A stretch of DNA of 64,000 nucleotides from Pseudodesulfovibrio profundus (lineage in GTDB: Bacteria > Desulfobacterota > Desulfovibrionia > Desulfovibrionales > Desulfovibrionaceae): positions 1,221,501-1,285,500 of the forward strand of contig NZ_LT907975.1 in the NCBI RefSeq assembly GCF_900217235.1. Reading direction: 5' to 3'. Below the pieces are notes generated by a model. The model ran no database searches and was not told where the DNA came from. It saw only the letters and a program-made list of their open reading frames with translations. The position numbers and the translations under genes are program-made. Shown in pieces: positions 43,952-52,317 of this stretch; position 1 is the first letter of the stretch; the number at the start of each line of letters is the position of its first letter.

Positions 43952-45367
43952 TTAACAGTATTCCTTGATGATCCCGGGAGTGGCTTCGAGACAATCCTTG
44001 CCCATCTTGTCTGCCAGAGGAATGGGATAATTACCGTCGAAACAGGCGAGACACCAGGCATCGTCTGCGGTCACGGAATCCACCAGACCGGGGATGGTCA
44101 GATAGTGCAGCGACTCAATGCCGAGGAAGCGCGCGATATCTTCGGGGCTGTGATTTGCGGCAATCAGTTCACCCTTTGAGGAGAAGTCGATGCCGTAATA
44201 ACATGGATGCTTGATGGGCGGGCAACTGACACGCAGGTGAATTTCCCGAGCGCCGAGTTCGCGAAGCTTTTTCACACGGGCACGGATGGTCGTGCCGCGA
44301 ACGATGGAGTCCTCGACAATGACGATACGTTTGCCCTGGACCATGGATTTGACCGGATTGAGCTTCACTCGAACAGAGAAATCGCGCATGTCCTGCGAAG
44401 GCTGAATGAATGTTCTGCCCACGTAGTGGTTGCGGATCATCGCCAGCTCCAGCGGCAGACCGGATTCCTGGGAATACCCAACAGCAGCGTAGTTCCCTGA
44501 ATCAGGGAACGGCATGACAAAGTCGGCATCGACCGGGGCTTCCTTGGCGAGCATGGCACCCATGGCCTTGCGGCGTTCATAGACGACATCACCGAAAACA
44601 GTGGAGTCGGGACGAGCAAAGTAGATGAGTTCGAAGATACACTGGCGTTTCGGCTGGGAATCGCAGTAGTGCGTGCTCGACATCTTCCCGTCCTGGACGA
44701 CAATCATCTCCCCGGGATTGAGCGGACGGAGGTACTCGGCCTCCACCAGATCGAACGCACAGGTCTCCGAAGCAAAGACGTAGGAATCACCTACGCGCCC
44801 CAAAGCCAGAGGACGGACGCTATTGGGGTCCTTGATGGCGATGAGCTTGTCATTGGCCAGGATCAACATGGAAAAAGCGCCGCGGATGCGCTTGCACGCT
44901 TCAGCTATGGCCTTTTCAATGGAATCCGTTTCATGCAGGAACTTGATGATGAGGTGGGCGATAACTTCCGTATCCATGGTGGTCTGGAAGATGGAGCCGT
45001 TCTGCTCCAGTTCACGACGCAACTCATAGGTGTTCACGAGGTTGCCGTTATGCGCCAACGCCAATCGCAGGTTGCCGTGGCGAACGATAAAGGGCTGCGC
45101 ATTTCTGATCAGGGAAGCACCGGTTGTGGAATACCGGATGTGTCCCATGGCGATATTGCCCTTGAGTTCCTTGCTCAGGTGGCGTTCGCTGAACACGTCC
45201 GCCACCAGGCCCATTCCCTTCTGCTCACGAATCTTTTCGCCATCCCAGGTAACAATACCCGCGGACTCCTGCCCACGATGCTGCTGGGCATACAGTCCGA
45301 AGTAGGTCATTCTGGCAGCTTCTTTGCTGCCGTAGATACCGAATAATCCGCAATACTCTTTTTTCAT
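43952..45367 (-). CDS. purF: Amidophosphoribosyltransferase
   Basis: This 471-aa enzyme makes phosphoribosylamine from PRPP and glutamine, the first step of purine synthesis. The nucleophile Cys6 follows a short propeptide (MKKEY/CGLFG) that is removed. The glutaminase segment AQQHRGQESAGI and the PRPP loop VIVEDSIVRGTTIRA are intact. It lies 26 bp after carB. C-terminal cysteines may bind a [4Fe-4S] cluster, as in some family members (not proven here). Confidence 0.96.
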   Translation of the reverse strand: MKKEYCGLFGIYGSKEAARMTYFGLYAQQHRGQESAGIVTWDGEKIREQKGMGLVADVFSERHLSKELKGNIAMGHIRYSTTGASLIRNAQPFIVRHGNLRLALAHNGNLVNTYELRRELEQNGSIFQTTMDTEVIAHLIIKFLHETDSIEKAIAEACKRIRGAFSMLILANDKLIAIKDPNSVRPLALGRVGDSYVFASETCAFDLVEAEYLRPLNPGEMIVVQDGKMSSTHYCDSQPKRQCIFELIYFARPDSTVFGDVVYERRKAMGAMLAKEAPVDADFVMPFPDSGNYAAVGYSQESGLPLELAMIRNHYVGRTFIQPSQDMRDFSVRVKLNPVKSMVQGKRIVIVEDSIVRGTTIRARVKKLRELGAREIHLRVSCPPIKHPCYYGIDFSSKGELIAANHSPEDIARFLGIESLHYLTIPGLVDSVTADDAWCLACFDGNYPIPLADKMGKDCLEATPGIIKEYC

Positions 45368-45393
45368 GCCGTCTCTCTCGTCAATGAAGGCGC

Positions 45394-48300
45394 TTATTGG
45401 CCGTAGTATTTTTGGAGGGACTCGACCTTGAGGCCTGTCTCCTTGAGTTCGTGAATTGCCTGAGCAATGGCCCGGGCACCCGCCACCGTGGTGGTGTAGG
45501 GAATGTCATACAGCAAGGTGTTCTGGCGGATCATCTTGGCATCACCAACAGTCTTCTTTCCGGAAGGCGTGTTGATGACCAGATCGAAGTCGCCATTTTT
45601 GATGTGATCAACCACATGCGGCCGCTGTCCTTCGTGTACTTTGTAGACCTTGCGGACATCCACACCCTTTTCGATGAGGAAGTCGGCGGTGCCTCCGGTC
45701 GCAACAACCTCGAAGCCCATGGCCAGGAAGTCTTTTGCCACCAGTACAATTTTGGACTTGTCCCAATCGTTGACCGACATGAAGACGGTTCCGCCTGTGG
45801 GCAGCTTTTGTCCTGCAGCCAGCTGCGATTTCATGTAGGCAAGGCCGAAGCTCGGATCGATACCCATGACTTCACCGGTGGAGCGCATTTCAGGCCCGAG
45901 AAGGATGTCGACATTGGGGAAGCGGCTGAACGGGAACACGGACTCCTTGACGGAAACGTGTCCGCGCTTGCGCATGCTCTTGGGATCGAGATCCTTGAGC
46001 TTCTCGCCCAGCATGACGCGTGTGGCGAGCTTTGCCAGCGGAACGCCGGTGGCTTTCGACACGAACGGCACCGTACGGGAAGCGCGCGGGTTGACCTCGA
46101 TGATGTACACTTCGCCGTCCTTGATGGCGAACTGCACGTTCATCAGGCCGACAACGCCAAGCTCTTTGGCCATGGCAATGGTCTGCCGCTCGATCTCGCG
46201 GATGAGTTCCGGGCTGAGGGAGTACGGAGGAAGAACCGATGCGGAATCACCGGAGTGAATGCCCGCTTCTTCGATGTGCTCCATGACGCCGCCGATGTAC
46301 ACATCGTCACCGTCAGCCAACGCATCAACATCCACTTCGATCGCGTATTCGAGGAATTTATCGATAAGCGTGGGATGCTCGGGCGAGACCCGTGCGGAGT
46401 GACGGAAGTAGTGCTCGAATTCGTCCATGGAGTAGACGATGTCCATTCCACGTCCACCGAGGACGTAGGAAGGACGAAGCACCAGCGGGAAGCCGAGGTT
46501 TTCGGCGATCTCGCGGGCTCCGCTCATGGACATGGCCGTTCCGTTGGGCGGCTGCTTGAGATTGAGCTTGTTCAGGAACTGCTTGAAGCGCTCGCGATCC
46601 TCGGCACGGTCAATGGCGTCAGGGCTGGTACCGATCAAAGGCACGCCTGCGTTCATCAGCCGGATGGCAAGGTTGAGCGGAGTCTGGCCACCAAACTGGA
46701 CGATGACTCCATCGGGCTTTTCAAAGTCGATGATGTTCATGACATCCTCGAAAGTCAACGGCTCGAAGTAGAGCTTGTCCGAGGTATCGTAGTCGGTGGA
46801 AACGGTCTCAGGGTTCGAATTGACCATGATCGACTGAACTCCCAGTTCCTTCAACGTGAAGGAGGAGTGACAGCAGCAGTAGTCGAATTCGATTCCCTGC
46901 CCGATCCGGTTGGGACCACCACCAAGAATGACGATCTTCTTGATGTCGTCACGCTTGTTCTCCTGACCGGTTTCATAGGTCGAGTAGTAATACGGGGTAT
47001 ACGCCTCAAACTCGGCAGCACAGGTATCGACGAGATAGTAGGTCGGCTCGACACCAAGCTCTTTGCGCATGGTTCGGATAGCGTCTTCACTGGTCCGCCA
47101 CATGGCAGCAAGCTGCGCATCGGAATAGCCGTATTCCTTGGCCTCGCGGAGCATGTCTTCCATGCCCTCGACATCTGCACCGACGCCTTCGGACTTGCCG
47201 AATGCGATCAGGCGCTGTTCCATCTCAAATATTTCGACGAACTGATGCAGGAACCACGGATCGACCTTGCAGGCCTCATGCACCTCTTCGACGGTCATGC
47301 CGCACCGGAGCGCATTGCGCAGGGCAAAAATGCGCTCGGAGTTGGGACGGCGCAGAAGCTTGAGCACTTCAGACTTGTCGATATCACAGGTATCAAAGCG
47401 CTTGCCCAGACCGATGTGACCGGTCTCCAGGGAGCGTAGCCCTTTCTGGAGCGCTTCCTTGAAGGTTCGGCCGATGGCCATGGTCTCACCAACGGATTTC
47501 ATGGCTGTGGTGAGATAGTCCTCGGTGCCGGGGAACTTCTCAAAGGTGAACCGGGGGATCTTGATGACACAGTAGTCAATGGCCGGTTCAAAGGAAGCCA
47601 TGGTCTCGCGAGTGATGTCGTTGGGTATTTCGTCCAGGGTGTAACCGACAGCGAGTTTGGCTGCGATCTTGGCGATGGGAAACCCGGTGGCCTTGGAAGC
47701 CAGAGCCGACGAACGGGACACACGCGGATTCATTTCGATGATGATGATCTCACCATCTTCCGGGTTGACGGCGAACTGCACGTTGGAACCGCCGGTCTCA
47801 ACGCCGATCTCACGCATGACGGCCAGCGATGCGTCACGCAGGCGCTGATACTCGTCGTCGCTCAGGGTCTGTGCCGGAGCGACCGTGATCGAGTCACCGG
47901 TGTGCACACCCATGGGGTCGAGGTTTTCGATGGAACAAATGATGACACAGTTGTCCTTCTTGTCCCGCATGACCTCAAGCTCGTATTCCTTCCAGCCGAG
48001 GATGGAACGTTCGAGCATGATTTCGCTTTTCATGGAAAGAGCAAGGCCGTTGGAGCAGATTTCTTCCAGCTCCTCCATGTTGTAAGCAACGCCACCACCG
48101 GAACCGCCCAGCGTATAGGCGGGTCGAACAATGATCGGGAACGGAATCTTCTGCCCCCACTCACGCACGTCGTCCATGTTTCGGCAAATGCCGGATTCCG
48201 GCATGCCCAGGCCGATGTTCTCCATGGCCTGTCGAAATTCTTCACGCGATTCGGCTTTGTTGATGGCCTCGATGTTGGCACCGATCAGTTCCACATTGAA

Positions 48301-48630
48301 CTTTTCAAGGATGCCCATGTCGGCAACGGCCAATGCCGTATTCAGTCCGGTCTGTCCCCCCAAAGTCGGCAAAAGAGCGTCGGGACGCTCTTTCTCAATG
48401 ATTCGGGCTACGGTTTCCGGCTCAATAGGCTCTATGTAGGTGGCATCCGCCAACTCGGGGTCGGTCATGATTGACGCAGGATTCGAGTTGACCAAAACAA
48501 CCTCGTACCCTTCTTCTTTCAGGGCTTTGAGTGCTTGGGTGCCCGAATAGTCGAACTCGCAGGCCTGCCCGATAACAATAGGGCCGGACCCGATCAACAT
48601 GATCTTTTTGATGTCTGTGCGTTTCGGCAT
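45394..48630 (-). CDS. carB: Carbamoyl-phosphate synthase, large subunit
   Basis: This 1078-aa enzyme makes carbamoyl phosphate for arginine and pyrimidines. Two homologous ATP-grasp halves are visible, each beginning with a GxGPxxIGQ motif ([17 protein letters not shown] near residue 13 and [15 protein letters not shown] near 570). A C-terminal methylglyoxal-synthase-like regulatory domain lies at about 940-1078. The small subunit gene is not in this window. It is the first gene of the long minus-strand cluster to the tautomerase. Confidence 0.97.
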   Translation of the reverse strand: MPKRTDIKKIMLIGSGPIVIGQACEFDYSGTQALKALKEEGYEVVLVNSNPASIMTDPELADATYIEPIEPETVARIIEKERPDALLPTLGGQTGLNTALAVADMGILEKFNVELIGANIEAINKAESREEFRQAMENIGLGMPESGICRNMDDVREWGQKIPFPIIVRPAYTLGGSGGGVAYNMEELEEICSNGLALSMKSEIMLERSILGWKEYELEVMRDKKDNCVIICSIENLDPMGVHTGDSITVAPAQTLSDDEYQRLRDASLAVMREIGVETGGSNVQFAVNPEDGEIIIIEMNPRVSRSSALASKATGFPIAKIAAKLAVGYTLDEIPNDITRETMASFEPAIDYCVIKIPRFTFEKFPGTEDYLTTAMKSVGETMAIGRTFKEALQKGLRSLETGHIGLGKRFDTCDIDKSEVLKLLRRPNSERIFALRNALRCGMTVEEVHEACKVDPWFLHQFVEIFEMEQRLIAFGKSEGVGADVEGMEDMLREAKEYGYSDAQLAAMWRTSEDAIRTMRKELGVEPTYYLVDTCAAEFEAYTPYYYSTYETGQENKRDDIKKIVILGGGPNRIGQGIEFDYCCCHSSFTLKELGVQSIMVNSNPETVSTDYDTSDKLYFEPLTFEDVMNIIDFEKPDGVIVQFGGQTPLNLAIRLMNAGVPLIGTSPDAIDRAEDRERFKQFLNKLNLKQPPNGTAMSMSGAREIAENLGFPLVLRPSYVLGGRGMDIVYSMDEFEHYFRHSARVSPEHPTLIDKFLEYAIEVDVDALADGDDVYIGGVMEHIEEAGIHSGDSASVLPPYSLSPELIREIERQTIAMAKELGVVGLMNVQFAIKDGEVYIIEVNPRASRTVPFVSKATGVPLAKLATRVMLGEKLKDLDPKSMRKRGHVSVKESVFPFSRFPNVDILLGPEMRSTGEVMGIDPSFGLAYMKSQLAAGQKLPTGGTVFMSVNDWDKSKIVLVAKDFLAMGFEVVATGGTADFLIEKGVDVRKVYKVHEGQRPHVVDHIKNGDFDLVINTPSGKKTVGDAKMIRQNTLLYDIPYTTTVAGARAIAQAIHELKETGLKVESLQKYYGQ

Positions 48631-48976
48631 TCTTTATGAAAAGTTGAAGTTACGGCATTTTTCAGGTCGGGAAAAACAGTTAGCTCGTCCGTCCAGCCAG
48701 GCAACGCCGCCACCCGCCGGACAAGCAGATTACATATAGTGTTATGCGCCGAAACGCAATGCAAAAACATGACGATTCCCATACGGAACCAAGACGAATC
48801 CTCGACATCCCTACTTTGTTTTACCAGTTGCCAAAACGTGTTAGCCCCTCATGACAATGCCGGTATTATACCGAGGATAGCGTCCATGACTTACCGCAGT
48901 TCTGCCATTCAATCAGCCATGTTAGCCTCTCCTCCTCCCCTCCCGAACACCCACTTAGCGAATCTCCTCTTTTCCG

Positions 48977-49005
48977 TTGACAGTGTCGATCTTGAAACTT
49001 ATTCT
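48977..49005 (+). promoter_or_regulatory. Sigma-70 promoter of feoA
   Basis: TTGACA (48977-48982), a 17-bp spacer and TATTCT (49000-49005) lie 28 bp before the feoA ATG. The rest of the roughly 400-bp gap from carB (48631-48976) holds nothing else I can identify. Confidence 0.75.
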
Positions 49006-49007
49006 CA
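48993..49007 (+). promoter_or_regulatory. Fur box over the feoA promoter
   Basis: TGAAACTTATTCTCA matches the Fur-type dyad TGAnAATnATTnTCA at all but one of its fixed positions. It covers the -10 of the feoA promoter, so Fur would block it when iron is plentiful. The assignment is by sequence match only. Confidence 0.65.
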
Positions 49008-49032
49008 ACCTCAACAAACTTTGAGGGAAGCT

Positions 49033-49317
49033 ATGACACAAAAACCGTTGACCCATTACCCGTCCGGGAGTGTGGTCCGTGTTGCCGACATTAACGGCGG
49101 ACAAGGAGCTCGCTCCCGAATGCTGGCACTTGGAATGACTCCCGGCTGTCCCGTGGAAGTTCTGGCCGAAGACCACAGTGGCTGCCGTGTTCGAGTACGG
49201 GGATCCGAAGTGGTCCTATGCTGCGGACTGGCTGAAAAAATCCTGGCAGTCGAGAACGAAGCGTCGGAAGGACCGCACTGCGACTGCTGCCCGACCCAGC
49301 ACATGAAAGCATCCTAA
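49033..49317 (+). CDS. feoA: FeoA-family protein with Cys-rich tail
   Basis: This 94-aa FeoA-like SH3-type protein (VVRVADINGGQGARSRMLALGM) acts as an accessory to FeoB ferrous-iron uptake. It has an extra tail with C83, C85 and C86 (PHCDCCP) that most FeoA proteins lack. No feoB is adjacent. I chose the ATG at 49033 with GAGG upstream; the longer upstream frame has no ribosome site and covers the promoter. A Fur box overlaps its promoter. Confidence 0.85.
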   Translation: MTQKPLTHYPSGSVVRVADINGGQGARSRMLALGMTPGCPVEVLAEDHSGCRVRVRGSEVVLCCGLAEKILAVENEASEGPHCDCCPTQHMKAS

Positions 49318-49341
49318 CCAACTGACAACACATATTTTTAC

Positions 49342-49372
49342 AAACGCCCTGCCCCTCACAGCCAGGGCGTTT
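49342..49372 (+). terminator. Candidate terminator of feoA
   Basis: AAACGCCCTG pairs with CAGGGCGTTT across an 11-nt loop, 25 bp after feoA. The T-run is short (TTTCC), so it may be leaky. Confidence 0.6.
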
Positions 49373-49491
49373 CCTATTGCTCCCCCTGTTCACTCGCCAA
49401 ATATCGCTTTTGTCATCTTATAACCTGTTTCCACTTGAATTGATCTGCGAGAATGATACGCTCCAAAACAGGAACCAGAGGAGCGTAACGT

Positions 49492-50442
49492 ATGTCCCTT
49501 CCTATCAAAATCGGAATAAGTGCCTGCCTGTTGGGAGAGAAGGTCTGCCGTGACGGCGGCCATGCCCGAGACCTGCATGCTGCCGAAGAACTGGCCAAAT
49601 ATGTGGAGTTCGTTCCGCTGTGCCCGGAGTTGGCCTGTGGCATGGGTATCCCCCGAGAAGAAGTACGGCAGATTGATTGCGCCGGAGACATTCGCCTTAT
49701 CGGTCGCGACTCTGGGGAAGACTGGACGCAACGGATGGACCGCTGGTGCCACAAGGTGCTGCCCGATCTCGAATCCGAGCATCTTGACGGCTTCATTCTG
49801 AAAAGCGACTCGAACTCCTGCGGCCTACAACGGGCAACCATCCATTCGACTATCGGCAAACCGGCTCGACGTGGCACCGGATACTTTACTCGAAAACTTG
49901 TCGAGCACTTCCCTCTTCTGCCTATTGAAACGGCTTCGCGCCTCACCAATCCCATCGCACGAGAAAACTTCGTTCGCCGGGTCTTTATACTCAGCAGATG
50001 GAGGGACATGCTTAACAAAGGCATGCAAATCGGGAACCTCGTTGATTTTCACACCCGCCACAAATTGATCATTCGCGCCCACGACCTGAAAGGCTACAGA
50101 CAGTTATGCCGATTGCTCGGAGAAAGCTCCGTTTTCAATGTTGACGAAATTTTCGACACCTATGCCACACTCCTGTTTCAGTCACTCAAGCTCAAAGCCA
50201 CGCCAAGAAAAAATGCCGACGTGCTCATGCACGCAATCAGCTATCTCAAGCAGGAGCTCGACAAAGGTGACAAGCAGGACCTGACGGCACAGATCAATGC
50301 GTACAAGGCTAGGAAAATCCCGCTACTCATCCCTGTGACGCTTATTAATCATTTTGCTCGCAAGCATGACAAACAATACTTGTTGCAACAGCTGTTTTTC
50401 AATCCGGACAGCACGGAACTAAAACTTCTCAACCATTTATAG
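49492..50442 (+). CDS. DUF523-DUF1722 protein, copy A
   Basis: This 316-aa two-domain protein has a DUF523 domain (about 5-150) with C12, C44, C49 and C110 (in ISACLLGE, PLCPELACGM and SNSCG), and a C-terminal DUF1722 domain (about 195-310). DUF523 includes the TudS thiouracil desulfidases, whose [4Fe-4S] cluster is held by three cysteines; C12, C49 and C110 fit that pattern. DUF1722 resembles YbgA. GAGGA precedes the ATG. The next gene is a diverged tandem copy. Confidence 0.85.
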   Translation: MSLPIKIGISACLLGEKVCRDGGHARDLHAAEELAKYVEFVPLCPELACGMGIPREEVRQIDCAGDIRLIGRDSGEDWTQRMDRWCHKVLPDLESEHLDGFILKSDSNSCGLQRATIHSTIGKPARRGTGYFTRKLVEHFPLLPIETASRLTNPIARENFVRRVFILSRWRDMLNKGMQIGNLVDFHTRHKLIIRAHDLKGYRQLCRLLGESSVFNVDEIFDTYATLLFQSLKLKATPRKNADVLMHAISYLKQELDKGDKQDLTAQINAYKARKIPLLIPVTLINHFARKHDKQYLLQQLFFNPDSTELKLLNHL

Positions 50443-50449
50443 GACCATC

Positions 50450-51406
50450 ATGAAAGATCGTATCCGCATAGGCATCAGCGCCTGCCTTCTTGGTGAAAAC
50501 GTTCGGTATGACGGCCAATCGGCCCTGGCGAAGCACTTAACCGGCACCCTAGCCGACTATTTGGAATTTCGTCCTGTGTGCCCGGAAGTCGGGTGCGGCA
50601 TGCCTGTCCCCCGTGAAGCCGTACGATTGGTAGGCACGCCCGAGAATCCACGTCTGGTAGGAAGGCAAAGCGGCAAGGATTGGACTGATACCATGCGCCA
50701 ATGGGCTGAAGGCACCCTGGATAAGCTCGCGGATGAGCGGCTTTGCGGTTTTATTTTCAAAGCCAAATCGCCATCCAGCGGCATGGAACGAATCAAGATT
50801 TATCCAGAAGAAGGCGGCCAGCCGGTCAGCTATGCCGGGGTTGGCCTGTTTGCCGGCATGTTCATGGACCGTTTTCCGCTGATGCCGGTTGAAGACGACG
50901 GACGAATGCACGACATTAGGCTGCGTTCCAACTTTATCGAGCGCATCTTTGTTGAACACCGCTGGAACAAGCTGTTAGACGAAGGCAAGACCATGAAAGG
51001 GCTTATCGATTTCCACTCACGCCACAAGATGCTGATTCGCTCGCATGATGTGGCGGGATACAGAGAACTCGGCAAACTGGTGGCTGATGGGAAGAACCTC
51101 GGCATCGAAACGCTCTTTGATCAGTATCATGCTCGACTTGCCAAAGCGCTATCGCTCAAGCCGACCATCAAGAAGAACGTGGATGTTCTCATGCACATCC
51201 TCGGCTACTTCAAAAAGATGCTTACAGGTGATGAAAAGCAGGAATGTCTCGAAATCATAGAGAACTACCGAAACAATCTGGTGCCCCTCATTGTTCCGGT
51301 CACGCTCATGAACCATTATGTCCGCAAGTACGATGTCGCGTATTTGAAGGAACAATATTACCTGAACCCGCACCCGCTGGAGCTGAAACTCCGTAATCAC
51401 GCCTGA
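50450..51406 (+). CDS. DUF523-DUF1722 protein, copy B, lacking one cluster Cys
   Basis: This 318-aa paralog of the gene just upstream has the same two-domain layout and a 7-bp gap, so the pair is cotranscribed. C12, C44 and C49 are kept (ISACLLGE, PVCPEVGCGM), but the third cluster position is Ser110 (KSPSSGMER) where the first copy has Cys. DUF1722 is intact (IDFHSRHKMLIRSHDV). If the cluster needs three cysteines, this copy may bind it differently or have a changed function. AGGA precedes the ATG. Confidence 0.84.
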   Translation: MKDRIRIGISACLLGENVRYDGQSALAKHLTGTLADYLEFRPVCPEVGCGMPVPREAVRLVGTPENPRLVGRQSGKDWTDTMRQWAEGTLDKLADERLCGFIFKAKSPSSGMERIKIYPEEGGQPVSYAGVGLFAGMFMDRFPLMPVEDDGRMHDIRLRSNFIERIFVEHRWNKLLDEGKTMKGLIDFHSRHKMLIRSHDVAGYRELGKLVADGKNLGIETLFDQYHARLAKALSLKPTIKKNVDVLMHILGYFKKMLTGDEKQECLEIIENYRNNLVPLIVPVTLMNHYVRKYDVAYLKEQYYLNPHPLELKLRNHA

Positions 51407-51408
51407 TG

Positions 51409-52194
51409 TTATGCCATTTTCAGTGATGCGCGTGCCGGTTCCAACAGAAGCCGGATGCCCCGAACGTCGCCACCATTTCGGACCCAGGACCGAAGGGTGT
51501 CGGCGTTTTTATCGACAACGGGGTGACTGTTGCCGTAGCGGGCCTGCTTGAGCAAGCCTGCCGCCATTTCCGGATAATGCTTGGCAGCACTGAGGCAGGC
51601 CAGCAAATTCAGACAAAGTTCGTTGGCAGGGAACCCGAGTGTCATGGATTTCGCCAATGGCAGCATCACATCTCGGTAACGTCGCGCCTTGAAATAGGCC
51701 ACGGCCAAATCGAACTGAGCTGTATGGAGATCAGGAAAGATACCACACACAGCTTCCCGCTCCGCGACTGTATAGTCCGGCACATCAACCGCATATGGAG
51801 TGCCGTCCGGGTGTCGAAGCGTCATGTCGAAACCATATTCTCTCACAAGGTCATACGCCTGATCCGCCTCTTCAACTGGCAAACTCAGCTCCAGATGCTG
51901 GCATCCGGCAAGCCGCATTGCATGCAACTGGACTCGGGTAGGCAAGGAGTCAAGACGTGCGCTCCAGAGCACATTGATTTTACACGTACGCATCTCGCTA
52001 CAAAACGAGATAGCGCTCAACTCATCCCGAAACAGAGCCTCATCCTGAAAGATAAGACACTGCAAGTCATGATGAGCAATCTCGACCGCCACATCCGCAA
52101 GGCTCCCCCCTTCCGATGATGTGACAATACCTGCTCCGGTGTACTTCGCCGAGCCATTCCCCATGGTTCGACGAGTCAATAATCGTAATTTCAT
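51409..52194 (-). CDS. Radical-SAM-barrel-like fragment with helical C-terminal region
   Basis: This 261-aa protein is of unknown role. Residues about 40-110 (CLIFQDEALFRDELSAISF, then INVLWSARLDSL and MRLAGCQHLEL) resemble the second half of a radical-SAM barrel, but the CxxxCxxC cluster motif and first half are absent. The C-terminal part (about 145-245) looks like TPR-type helical repeats. A GGGTGG lies before the ATG. It is convergent with the DUF523 pair. The radical-SAM similarity is by eye and the protein is unlikely to be catalytic. Confidence 0.65.
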   Translation of the reverse strand: MKLRLLTRRTMGNGSAKYTGAGIVTSSEGGSLADVAVEIAHHDLQCLIFQDEALFRDELSAISFCSEMRTCKINVLWSARLDSLPTRVQLHAMRLAGCQHLELSLPVEEADQAYDLVREYGFDMTLRHPDGTPYAVDVPDYTVAEREAVCGIFPDLHTAQFDLAVAYFKARRYRDVMLPLAKSMTLGFPANELCLNLLACLSAAKHYPEMAAGLLKQARYGNSHPVVDKNADTLRSWVRNGGDVRGIRLLLEPARASLKMA

Positions 52195-52268
52195 TATCCA
52201 CCCCGAGCCGACACGAGTTTGTTTTTTTGACGGCTCGAAGCTGCATTTGCAAAGACTTTGCCAAACAA

Positions 52269-52296
52269 AAAGGCCCGTCGATAACGACGGGCCTTT
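52269..52296 (-). terminator. Intrinsic terminator of metG
   Basis: A perfect 12-bp stem AAAGGCCCGTCG/CGACGGGCCTTT with an ATAA loop is followed on the minus strand by TTGTTTGG, the T-run also including the stem end. It is 21 bp past the metG stop. Confidence 0.85.
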
Positions 52297-52317
52297 GATA
52301 CGTACAGCGAATATATT

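Noticed and set aside
45397-47439. Very long open frame (680 codons) on the plus strand opposite carB
   Set aside because: It is a mirror of carB caused by codon bias. carB matches its family over its full length, and the antisense product has no recognisable domain.
48739-49032. 98-codon N-terminal extension of feoA
   Set aside because: The extension covers the promoter and Fur box, lacks a ribosome site and is absent from FeoA proteins.
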